Notes under the pieces: model-generated
Told to the model about the DNA's origin: nothing
Databases searched by the model: none
Seen by the model: only the letters and a program-made list of their open reading frames with translations
Part shown: in pieces, positions 34,578 to 44,890 of the stretch
Layout: each line of letters opens with the position of its first letter
Position numbering within the stretch: the stretch's first letter is position 1
Made by a program: the position numbers and the translations under genes
From: Blattamonas nauphoetae
Taxonomy: Eukaryota; Preaxostyla; Oxymonadida
Assembly: GCA_033064195.1 (NCBI GenBank)
Contig: JARBJD010000122.1
Span: 1 to 64,000 of the forward strand
Direction of reading: 5' to 3'
DNA length: 64,000 nt

Positions 34578-36476
34578 CTACCCAGCTGGATCTTCAGCCT
34601 GTCCGAAGTGTTGTTCCTCCTCCATTTCGTTATTTTCTGCTTCCTCTGCCTCTTCGCCTTGATCTTCGCTGGGCTGTTGGTCGTCTCCGTCGGGTTCTTC
34701 AGCTGCCTCGCCTTCTCCCTCCGATCCTTCCCTTTCGGCTTCATCTTTCTCCTCTTCCTCACCCCCTCCGTTGTCACCATCTTCGTTATATCCAAACTTT
34801 TCGTTATCTGAACTGCTTTCCTCCTTTTCGCTTTCACTTTCTTCTTCCGATTCTTCCTGCTCAGAATCTTTATCCTTCGTTTCTTCCTTTGTTTCTTTGT
34901 TGTCCGTTGTTTTCTGATCTTCTTCTTTCATTTTCCTCTTTTGTTCTCTCTTTGAGACTCTCTTCCCTGCCTTCTTCCTTCTCCTCTCCTCCCTTCTCTT
35001 TTTGGCTTCTTCTTCTTTTTTCCTCTTCACCGCCTCTTCTCTCCGGAGTTCTGTTGCAGTTCTTCTTCTTGACATCACTTCCTCTCTCCGCTGTTCCGAT
35101 TTCTTGACTTTGTCTGCCGCTGCTCGGACGTATTCAACCTTTCTTTCTTCAGCTTTCTCCAACACACTGTGATAATTGTTCTGTTTTCCGGTTTCGAGTG
35201 CGATTCTTTCTTCGATTCTGGCGAAACAGGCGCTCCACACTTCTTCTCTGATTCTTTCGCGCCAATCTGGAGAAAGATCAGAAGGATTGAGATGTGAACA
35301 TACCTTTCTCATCAATGCGCCCAAACATCCGACTTTGTGTGGATAGCTTGCGCTGTGGAGTTGATTGTTCCTCTTTTGATTCTGAGTCTTGGTTCTGTTG
35401 ATTATCTTTCTTGTCTTTTTTCTGCTTCCCTTCTTTTCTCTGTTTCTCGCGAGTCTTCTTCATTGGCTTGCTCAAGAACGGTGCAATTGATGCTGCAGGC
35501 ATTGGAACGCTTTTCGGTTGAAAACCGCGGGTTTTCGCAAGCGCTCTGGGATTGCGAGGATCCTTGCCGTATGGGGACACAGCCAAGACAGGATTGACTG
35601 CATCGATTTCGTTCAAAACAAGGTTGACATCAACATGTTCAGGAGGGAGTGGTTTGGCAGATCGGGACGGGCGTTTTGGGCTTTGTTCAAATTTAAGCTT
35701 CTGAGAGTGTTCAAAAGCTTGCGAAGCAGCGGGAAGAGTGTGATTACCAGTTTGATGGATTGGGGCACCAAGTTTGAAGATGATTCGTTCATCACGAAAC
35801 GGGTTCGGGGGGAGGTCATCAACTGAAGACGATGAGAAGTGGTATCAGAATGCAAACTGCTATCTGTTCTCCGAACATGATCACGTTTCTTTCTGTGCGG
35901 ATCTGCAACGGTTCGTGGTCGCTGTGTGTAGGGTGCCTGAGGAAATATTGAGTAAAAAAGTTGAGTGAAAACGGTTTGTGCTCGGAGGTTTCTGTGCTTA
36001 GTTTCACGTGTTCCAGGCCGTGTTCGCGACTTCTTTGGGCTTGCACGTGGCGATGAAGGGGAGGTTTGGTTCTCAGTCGCTGTAGTGGCGCGTGGCCGAC
36101 GTTTGGATTCTTGCTGAAGAATATGCAGATGAAAAGAGGAGGAAGAAGAAGACAGGTGAATGAGGTGTGGTGTGTGACAATCGGGGATTACGTTGGGGAC
36201 TTGGTTGAGAATGACGGAGATGATTTGTTGAAGTCTGTAACGAGAGACGTCACATGATAGATGTCCGGGTTGATGGGAAAGAGAAGACAAACCTTGTTCA
36301 TTAGATTGAATCTGACTTCTGGAAGATGAAAATGCAATAAATGAAAATGTTGTTGAACTGAACCCACATCTTATTTCTTGGTTTGTTCGTGTCATTCGTT
36401 TTGGGGTATATCGGAGGACTACATCAAATATCCGATTAATCGTCTGAATTGAAGTTCTTTTGGTCTTGAAATTCAT
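34578..36476 (-). CDS. Charged protein with acidic C terminus, unrecognised
   Basis: A multi-exon gene. The last two introns fit well: 35,267-35,303 (37 bp, joining RIDEK to DWRERIREEVWSACFARIEE) and about 35,823-35,857. Further exons run up to a start at 36,476 (MNFKTKRTSIQTINRIFDVV), with probable introns near 35,970-36,000, 36,115-36,140, 36,230-36,290 and 36,315-36,365. The central part is basic and Lys/Arg-rich helical (EAVKRKKEEEAKKRREERRR), and the last 100 residues are mostly Glu/Asp/Ser (EEEEKDEAEREGSEGEGEAA). A basic helix plus acidic tail suggests a nuclear or nucleolar protein, but no family signature is visible. The stop is 165 bp from the PPIP5K start. Upstream exon limits are approximate. 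Confidence 0.6.
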
Positions 36477-36539
36477 TTGGTGTAGTCTTCCTTAATCTGA
36501 GTTGGATAGCGTTATGGGAATGGATTTGAAATCCTTCGA
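36477..36539. promoter_or_regulatory. Short divergent intergenic region
   Basis: Only about 63 bp separate the proposed start codons of the minus-strand charged-protein gene (36,476) and the plus-strand coiled-coil gene (36,540). If both starts are right, the promoters overlap or are shared. No clear motif was identified. Confidence 0.4.
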
Positions 36540-38639
36540 ATGTCACATCCATCAGTCTTCTCAGAGTGTTCCTCTGATGTATGTGTCTTTTTCATTCTAT
36601 TATTTCTATTTGGGGTTTCATATGATGATCTTACAATCCATTCATTCATTCAGGAAGACGACAGCGATTTTGTTGAACTCGAAGGAGGCCATGATGAACT
36701 TGAATTCACATTAACCAATTGTATATTCATCCAAAGCTCCATCATCCCCTCTCATTTTCCCATCATATATCCCCTATCCATGTTTTCTCACCAACACCAC
36801 AGCCGAACAAGCGATCCTCAGATATCAGAAACAAGTTGCTGAACTCAAAAAACAACTCAGTATCTTCTTTATTTTCTTCATTTCTTTGCTTTTTCCCAGT
36901 TAAAGTTCAGCATGAAAAGGAACTTGCTGAATTGAAATCACTGACCACTCCGTATGACAATCTCTTGAAAATGATTTTTCTTGATCTCTTCAGGCAGAAT
37001 ATTACACAGGAACCGGATCATAGATTAGTTTGTGATGTTTTTGCAGAAAAGTGTTCGTAGGTTGACGAATCAATCAAGTTGCAACTCGCAAGAATCTGCG
37101 CAACCAAAGAAGAGTTTAGCATTATTTTAATCACGTAATATTTCCAGACATCGCAGATTATCAAAGTATCCATCAGACATGACATTGGTGGAATGGATCC
37201 GATGCCAAGTATTTGAATTGCTGACAGCAGAAACTGAAAAGCGAGATTCTGAAATCAACAGGTTGAATATTCTCATTTCTGAGCAGCGATCTGGACAAAT
37301 GTCCACTTTTTCAACGGTTTTTTGATTACTTATCTTCATCTTCCTTTTATAGAATTCTTCTCGCCGCGAAGATACAGATCGAATTAAACTGCTTGAAGAA
37401 CAGAATCACAAGCTTACACAAACTCTACAAGACGCAATTAGTGCTAAACTTCAGTTGGACAAAGAATTTAATCAATTGCAGCAGCGCAGATTCTCTGAAA
37501 TCGATGACAAAACTAGGTTTGACACACTTTATACATTGGTTCGGAAAAAACGTCCGAATATTCTTGTATTCAGCATATTTTACTCATTTTATAGTTCTTT
37601 TCCTGTTATGTTGCTGTACTAATCTCTTTACAGAGCTCTCCGCCAGAAAAATGAACGACTTGAAGATGATCTCGAACAGCTCGAAGAACTTCACAAAAAT
37701 TTGGAGAAAAGTCATTCCCAAGCGCAATCTAAGTATGATTTTTGATGTTTTATCAAACATAATGTTTCTCCAAATCCCTTCGACTCATCTCACTCTTTGT
37801 GAAGACTGTCTCAACTTCAAAATGAACTCAACTCAATTCGCCTCCACTTATCGGAAACAAAAACATCGAATGATCAGTTATCTTCGGAAAATGAGACGTT
37901 ACAAGCACAAATCAACACAGAGAAAGAGAAATCCTTAACCCTCAAGAGCGAAATCCAAAGACTGAAAAATGTTCGAATCTCTCCTTCTTACTCGTCCCTT
38001 CATCTCTCTCTTGCGACCAATCTTCTCTTATCACTATTCCTCCTCTTCCTTCATTCAGGATCGTCACAACATTCCAACCGACTCCGAACACCTTCGATCT
38101 CCCTCACAAGGCCCGCGAAATGGTTATATATCCATGAAACAGTTTACTCAATATCAAGAAGAAGAGGAATCACTCATTGCCCGACTCAACAATCTCGTTG
38201 AATCACTCAAGGAGGAAAACCAGAGTCTAAGGAGTCAAGTGGACTATGTTGTCAACCAATCAAACACACTCCAGAGAGAGGTACCTTTTTCGTTGAGTTT
38301 TTGATTATATCATCTGTGAATTTAGAATGACAGGCTGAAACTTCAGACGATGAACATCTCTCCTCAAAACACATCACATTCACCCAAGAACTCTTCTTCA
38401 TCTCCAGATTCGTCTAATTTTCTCCAAAAAATTCGGTTTGCCATTGTTCCTGATGGTTAATCCTCTGTTTCCCAAGATCACTCGAAGACAAGAACCTCCG
38501 CCTCTCTCTTGAGAACAAGGCTTTGACAAAAAAGGTGAAGAAAACCGAAGATGTTCTAAAATCGCTCGATGAGAAGGAGAGCGAACTGAGGTCGATGTAC
38601 GAGGAGCTCATTTCTATGCATGATTCTCTCACTTCATAG
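36540..38639 (+). CDS. Coiled-coil protein, multi-intron, unrecognised
   Basis: It starts MSHPSVFSECSSD at 36,540-36,578, followed by an intron (36,579-36,653) and EDDSDFVELEGGHDELEFTL (36,654-36,720). Then come SEQAILRYQKQVAELKKQL (36,803-36,859) and IQHEKELAELKSLTT (from 36,906); phases agree through these exons. Further exons give SDMTLVEWIRCQVFELLTAE (about 37,165-37,310), RIKLLEEQNHKLTQTLQDAI (about 37,355-37,515), ALRQKNERLEDDLEQLEELH (about 37,634-37,730), LSQLQNELNSIRLHLSE (about 37,810-37,940), YISMKQFTQYQEEEESLIAR (about 38,060-38,280) and a last exon LEDKNLRLSLENKALTKKVK ending at 38,639. There are about nine or ten short introns. Nearly the whole protein is heptad-rich coiled coil, so a cytoskeletal, Golgi or basal-body tether role is possible. 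No diagnostic domain was seen. Confidence 0.7.
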
Positions 38640-39067
38640 CTATCCTTGTTTTTCAGTTTGACGCGATATATTGTGCGCAGAGGATGAAAATTTTCAGGAT
38701 TCTCATTGGTACTTCACTGATTGGCAATTGAAACAGGGAGAAAATTTGAACGATCTCAAACCATGGGTAAGATCACAAAGGTGTGAGAATAGAAAGTCTT
38801 AAAGAACGAAATATAAGCTCGTCGAAGGATAATAATGATAAAAGCAGATGACCGAACTCCTCTTAATCCATAGAAACAGCCTATATTCGGATGAGAAGCG
38901 AAATTTTTGTCATCATTTTTCCATCATCTTTCTGTTTCTGGAGACTGATTCCGATGCAGATAAAGGGAAGGATCGACTTGCCAACTTTCCTCGTGAACAT
39001 TCCAAGACAGTCTAGAAACTCCACAACTCTCATCATATTAGACTGAAGCTCTGAATCATTCATTACC
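38640..39067. other. No gene recognised
   Basis: Intergenic region between the coiled-coil gene and the 5' end of a beta-helix family gene. A short frame on the minus strand (38,881-39,126) has no motif. Confidence 0.45.
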
Positions 39068-39502
39068 ATGAACTTATTCGCCCTTGTGTGCTTATCGCTA
39101 GTCTTGAGCACATCGGCTCCCAGCACGCACCAGCATACGACAGACTATGCCGAGACAAGCATTGTGGGTAACACACCGACTTCAAAAATCCCCAAAATCG
39201 GATCCTTTTCGTCAGTCTCTCAGAATGGAGACGTGATCCAGGAAAACTCGTTCGTACCGAATCCAGAAACCATTCTCCCAAATGCAGAAGGGGAGTGGGT
39301 GGTGGAGCTCAGTGAAAGTGAAGCAGATTGCACAATTTCAAGTCATTCCTCAACCTTGTCAGATGCCGTCGCAGCGTTGCAAGACACGAATGAGTCCAAT
39401 ACTGGCCATGTCGATTCCGGCGCACTCACTCTCACAGAAACTTCACTTGCGGTCTCTGTGAATATGGAAATGTACCTTTGTAACAAACCGAGGTTCCTCT
39501 GA
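39068..39502 (+). pseudogene. 5' end of a secreted beta-helix surface protein gene, truncated
   Basis: The frame begins with a signal peptide (MNLFALVCLSLVLSTSAPS) and continues 144 residues in a Ser/Thr-rich, Asn-glycosylation-prone style like the large gene at 49,007-59,838. The coding sequence ends where sequence shared in inverted orientation with that gene begins (about 39,475). No transmembrane or kinase part follows in the same orientation. It is most simply a truncated family member whose downstream part was lost or rearranged. Function by analogy would be a cell-surface receptor-like protein. Confidence 0.45.
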
Positions 39503-39926
39503 TATTGAGAAGTGGTCCGAAGTAAGGGATTCGGTCCAAATAGGACCAATGAGAACAAGAACACTTCAAAACTTAGAAGATTCTGGTCACCTTACATTTT
39601 CCAATCATCAGGGCGAACCCATGAAGAAAGGGTCAGTCGCGATGCGACGAAAGAGGAAACAAAAACTATTATATGCTTGCAACAGAAAATCCCCAACGGA
39701 GAGCAAAAAACTGTTGCAAGTCTTTGTAAAGAGAGTTCCAAAGGGAACTGGTAAACTGGCCCCCTGCCCCTCGCGGCTTGTGGTAGCAGGTCATCAAGAG
39801 GAACCTCGGTTTGTTACAAGCACCGCCCTTCCAGTAGGTGCTGTTCAAACCTCGGTCCCTCTGATATTGAGACTTGAAAGGAACAGAAAGAAAATAAGTG
39901 ATAGATGAGCTGAAAAGAAAAAGCAT
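39474..39926. repeat. Rearranged inverted fragments of the beta-helix gene family
   Basis: 39,484-39,538 matches the reverse complement of 49,461-49,517 (SQYQRDRG region), and 39,824-39,875 again matches that region in reverse (LNSTYWKGGA). A string ttgtaacaaaccgaggttcctct occurs at about 39,474-39,497 and, reversed, at about 39,800-39,823, framing about 350 bp like terminal repeats. The arrangement could be a small inverted-repeat element inserted into an inverted family fragment, or a series of local inversions. Its limits are not certain. Confidence 0.5.
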
Positions 39927-42239
39927 CCATTATCTTGGGTTTCACTCTTTGGACCATGCTCGTCAGAGAGACCGTGACTCCCTTCGAAAGGGCTGCCACA
40001 GGCCGCAGAGTAGTCTTGATTACGTGGTTGACGAGAAATGTATGGCGGTATCGCAGTTCTGACATCTGTAGCCTTCTGATCAGACTCATTCTGGTCGGTG
40101 TACTGTCGCCGTGAAGCATCGAGAAGAGACGATTCATCGCAGGTTGATGTTTATCCAACATATTTCTCGGTGTGTACTCGATGAGTGTGGGTGAAAGCGT
40201 TTGGAGGCTTGGTCCCATTCGGACTCGAGTCTCGAGCAGGGCTTTCCACTCATGGAGCCGACTTGCTCAAATTATTCAGATTCAACCTTTTTTATGTTGA
40301 TATAATTCATGCGAACATTTTCCTTGGAGCATTTGTTATAATTTCATCTTGATGGCGAGATCTGCAATTGATCACATCCCCATATTTTTCTCAAAGACTC
40401 AAGAATTCCTCCAATCACATTCTAGTTGTTCCACAATCAGAAATCGGTTCATGAAGTGATTGAAGAGATAATATTTTGACACAAACTGCCAGGAACGAGA
40501 TATCGGCGACTCGATCTCTATCTTAACGGTCTCTCACCTTCAAAATGATCTTCTCGATGTCTCCTTACATCTTTCCCATCTCACATCGAATCAAGAGTGT
40601 GCTGCAACAGATGTTGTTCGTAGCTTGTACATAATCATGTCTGAGTTGCAAAATGGACACGCAGAGAGGAGATGCTGTTGTGATCATGATCGTTGTCTGC
40701 TCCTTCCCTCTTGTCCGTGACGCGAACGACAACGTGTTGAGCGGCAAGTGATCGACGAGGTTGGCAAGCAGACCGACAACGTGTTGAGAGAGACTGAGAC
40801 GAACGAGGAGTTCGAAGTCGTTGGAGTGGATGGAAACAGACCATTGTTGGCGATGGAGGCGAGGAGAGTGATGTTCAACGCGGCAGGCAGAAAAGAGCAG
40901 GTGTGATTCCCATTCCTGTTGTCTTGTTGAACGCGATTTGTGAGTGGGGATGATTTGCAATTTGAACAAGAATCATCAGTGTCATCCATTTAGTGTGGAT
41001 GTTTCTCTCACTAATCATGAACGATCCGGCCAGATCGACTTGTTGCGCCGCCGACGATCGATGAGTCTGTGAGCGAGACGGAGTGATGTCTCTCAAGATG
41101 TAGCTCTCGACGCCCGCTTCTGCTGAGAGAGTGTGGAGCGTTGGGATTTGGCTGAGCGAACTGACTTCTGCTGGTCTGTCCGTTTCACTTTCTCCGTTTT
41201 TGGCTCTGATGTCGTGTCAGGCATGTCGGCTCGTTCTTCTCTGCGTAGAACGTGAGGTTGTTGATGTCGTCATCGAAGTAGGATGTTTTTCATCGTTGAT
41301 CCGTGTGCTCTTCCTTGATCGGCAACAGCAAGAAGAGTGTTGGAGATGGGTTGGATGAACTCGGCGGAGAAGACAGCAGCGATGAATGAGGTCAATTTGG
41401 GATCCCCAGCGAGTTGGTGTTTGTCGATGTGGCGAATGTTCTTTGTGGACGAGGAAGGAAGGGAGAGAGAGGAGACCGTCGAGCCAGGCAGCTCGCCAGA
41501 GATGTCTGAATGGCCAGACATGGTTATGTCGATCTCTCCGAATTGATCATAATTTGGTTGAGCAGCGTCCCACTCCATCTTCGCAGCGTCCGTCAGAAGC
41601 GATTCGCGTTCCATCCGATCACATGTAGGTTCGTACGCATCTGTCTTCTTGTCTTGTGATGATGCAATCAGTATGGAGACAAAAGTGCGTAGTGCAAGAC
41701 GCATTCGATGAATGGGTGTTGGGATTGTTCCTTTCTTCTTTCAGTTTTGTGAAGCAACCACAAACAACGACACAATCGACTGCGTTCCTCCGTCTGTCGT
41801 GGCAAGCATATTCTTCGCGCCAATCGGGAACATTGGTTGGTTGTGTTCGCAACGATCGAAAGCTCACCGTCTCGTAATACTGAGCGAGAGAAGATGGCCT
41901 GCTGATTTGAGATACAACATCGCCGTGCGAAGGCGAGAGGTGTTGAGTCGAATGGGATGACGGATGTGAAGGCGGTGTACGAACAGAGAGTGGACATACA
42001 CTCTGAAGTGATCATCTTGATTTCAGGATCGGTGGAGATGAAGTCGTGACAGACATGAAGTTGTGACGAACGTGTTCGATGTCTTGCCGTTGAAGTCGTC
42101 GTGTATCCCCAGAATGATGTAGTCGACCGTCACCAACATTAAAATTGTCAGAACGCCCTTGGCGATGAGAGATAACACGGCGTTGAGAATGAAAGCGAGG
42201 AAGCTGAGGTCAGTTTCGATTGAAGTGGGAGTGTGGGAG
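39927..42239 (-). pseudogene. Degraded minus-strand coding sequence, unrecognised
   Basis: Minus-strand frames with coding character lie end to end but in different frames. They include TPRNMLDKHQPAMNRLFSML (40,100-40,180), PLNTLSFASRTRGKEQTTIM (40,680-40,745), FIAAVFSAEFIQPISNTLLA (41,310-41,390) and MITSECMSTLCSYTAFTSVI (41,960-42,015). The last stretch before the minisatellite includes FLAFILNAVLSLIAKGVLTI with further hydrophobic residues (42,110-42,210), a likely membrane helix. Frameshifts prevent a single gene model. A pattern of hydrophobic helices split by frame changes suits an old polytopic or helical-repeat gene. No family is identified. Confidence 0.3.
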
Positions 42240-44010
42240 AGCGTCCGCGCTCGCGCTGGCGTGTGTGTGCGATGGTATCTGTGTATGTGCGCTGGTATCT
42301 GTGTGTGTGCGCTGGAATCTGTGTGTGTGCGCTGGTGTGTGTGTGCGCTGGAATCTGTGTGTGTGCGCTGGTATCTGTGTGTGTCCGCTGGTGTGTATGT
42401 GCAATGGTGTGTGTGTGCGCTGGTGTGTATGTGCAATGGTGTGTGTGTGCGCTGGTATCTGTGTGTGTCCGCTGGCGTGTGTGTGCGATGGTATCTGTGT
42501 ATGTGCGCTGGTATCTGTGTGTGTGCGCTGGAATCTGTGTGTGTGCGCTGGTGTGTGTGCGCTGGAATCTGTGTGTGTGCGCTGGTATCTGTGTGTGTCC
42601 GCTGGTGTGTATGTGCAATGGTGTGTGTGTGTGCGCTGGTGTGTATGTGCAATGGTGTGTGTGTGCGCTGGTATCTGTGTGTGTCCGCTGGTGTGTATGT
42701 GCAATGGTGTGTGTGTGTGCGCTGGTGTGTGTGTGCGCTGGAATCTGTGTGTGTGCGCTGGTATCTGTGTGTCCGCTGGTGTGTATGTGCAATGGTGTGT
42801 GTGTGTGCGCTGGTGTGTGTGTGCGCTGGTATCTGTGTGTGTCCGCTGGTGTGTATGTGCAATGGTGTGTGTGTGTGTGCGCTGGTGTGTGTGTGCGCTG
42901 GTATCTGTGTGTGCGCTGGTATCTGTGTGTGTCCGCTGGTGTGTATGTGCAATGGTGTGTGTGTGTGTGCGCTGGTGTGTGTGTGCGCTGGAATCTGTGT
43001 GTGTGCGCTGGTATCTGTGTGTGTCCGCTGGTGTGTATGTGCAATGGTGTGTGTGTGTGCGCTGGTGTGTATGTGCAATGGTGTGTGTGTGCGCTGGTAT
43101 CTGTGTGTGTCCGCTGGTGTGTATGTGCAATGGTGTGTGTGTGTGCGCTGGTGTGTGTGTGCGCTGGAATCTGTGTGTGTGCGCTGGTATCTGTGTGTGT
43201 CCGCTGGTGTGTATGTGCAATGGTGTGTGTGTGTGCGCTGGTGTGTGTGTGCGCTGGTATCTGTGTGTGTCCGCTGGTGTGTATGTGCAATGGTGTGTGT
43301 GTGTGCGCTGGTATCTGTGTGTGTCCGCTGGTGTGTATGTGCAATGGTGTGTGTGTGCGCTGGTGTGTGTGTGCGCTGGTATCTGTGTGTCCGCTGGTGT
43401 GTATGTGCAATGGTGTGTGTGTGTGCGCTGGTGTGTGTGTGCGCTGGAATCTGTGTGTGTCCGCTGGTGTGTATGTGCAATGGTGTGTGTGTGCGCTGGT
43501 ATCTGTGTGTGTCCGCTGGTGTGTATGTGCAATGGTGTGTGTGTGTGCGCTGGTATCTGTGTGTGTCCGCTGGTGTGTATGTGCAATGGTGTGTGTGTGT
43601 GCGCTGGTATCTGTGTGTGTGCGCTGGAATCTGTGTGTGTGCGCTGGTGTGTGTGTGCGCTGGAATCTGTGTGTGGCCGCTGGTGTGTATGTGCAATGGT
43701 GTGTGTGTGTGCGCTGGTATCTGTGTGTGTGCGCTGGTGTGTATGTGCAATGGTGTGTGTGTGTGCGCTGGTATCTGTGTGTGTCCGCTGGTGTGTATGT
43801 GCAATGGTGTGTGTGTGTGCGCTGGTATCTGTGTGTGTGCGCTGGAATCTGTGTGTGTGCGCTGGTATCTGTGTGTGTCCGCTGGTGTGTATGTGCAATG
43901 GTGTGTGTGTGCGCGCTGGTATCTGTGTGCGTGCGCTGGAGTCTGTGTGTGCGCGCTGGTGTCTGTGTGTGCGCGCTGGTGAGTGTGTGCGCAGGTGTGT
44001 GTATGTGCGT
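42240..44010. repeat. 1.77 kb GT-rich minisatellite
   Basis: An array of 18-30 bp units made from gtgtgtgtgcgctggtatct, gtgtgtgtgcgctggaatct and gtgtgtccgctggtgtgtat followed by gtgcaatg, in irregular order, about 80-90 units in all. Because units lack in-frame stops, several frames on both strands stay open for about 600 codons, giving THTHQRTHTD-like and CVCALVSVCV-like peptides. These are treated as repeat artefacts. Membrane-like frames flank the array on both sides on the minus strand, so it may have expanded within an old gene. The purine/pyrimidine alternation of (GT)n with CGC suggests Z-DNA potential. Confidence 0.92.
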
Positions 44011-44890
44011 ATGCGTCTGCACGTAAAGCAAGTTGGAGGGAGACAAATATGGATTTCTTCGTCTCCAATTCCAGAAGCGTTGGTGCGAACAGATCTGGAG
44101 AGGACCATGAACATCGTGGTCATGTTCTCGATGATGGTGAAAGCGATACTGCTTGACACCATCAATGGCGGATATTCTTCAAAATGAAGACAAAAGGCGA
44201 GAACGAGTACCTGGATGTGAGGAATGTGAGGGAGGAGTGGTCTTCTCGTTGATATCTAGAGCCTTTTCTGCGAGTGATGAGAGAAGAAGGAACCGACCAT
44301 GTTTGGTGAGAAATGTGGTTGAACCAGTAGAACGAGATAAAGAACCGATCCAGAATGATGATGGGGATTTGCGTGAGATCGCGTTAGGTCAACAGCGGGT
44401 CGTGAGTTGCTGAGAGGATGATCACGAAAGAAAACGAAACAATCTTTGAGAAGAAGTGACGATTTGATGGTAAAAGAGTGTTTGACATTTTTTGGGAATC
44501 AATTGACGGAAATAGGCCGTTTAAACAGAGTTTGAGCGTTGAGAGAGCAAGCTGTTTCGGATCCTCCAGAAAATCCAACGGAATGAATAAGCGCTCTAAT
44601 AAATCGATAAAAATGCGATGGAGGTCAAACAAGTGACAAGTACAATTACTTGAAGGAGTGGGAGGCTGACAAAAGATAATCTCATTCAAGGAAGAGTCTT
44701 GTAAAGAAAGATGTGTGAACGTGTGAAAGTAATATTTGCAGTGGCGAGGGAATTCAGCGGATGAGATCACATTTCACGATAAATTCGTTGTGATTGTGAT
44801 CTGCTGTGAGCTGACCAACTAAGATCAGAACGCCTCCCGTATCAAACAGAGTAGTTTGTCCAGAACCTACAATAACGTGAATTGGAGGGA
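44011..44890 (-). pseudogene. Minus-strand coding-like sequence upstream of the minisatellite, unrecognised
   Basis: Frames at 44,384-44,770 (including LHRIFIDLLERLFIPLDFLE and LALSTLKLCLNGLFPSIDS) and at 44,040-44,165 (SSIAFTIIENMTTMFMVLSR) are hydrophobic and helix-rich. They could be parts of the same old gene as 39.9-42.2 kb, with the minisatellite between them. The frames do not join simply. No family is recognised. Confidence 0.3.

Noticed and set aside
42159-44187. Several frames of about 600 codons on both strands (Cys/Val-rich and His/Thr-rich peptides)
   Set aside because: They are translations of a GT-rich minisatellite. Several frames stay open because the repeat units lack stop codons, and the composition is not protein-like.
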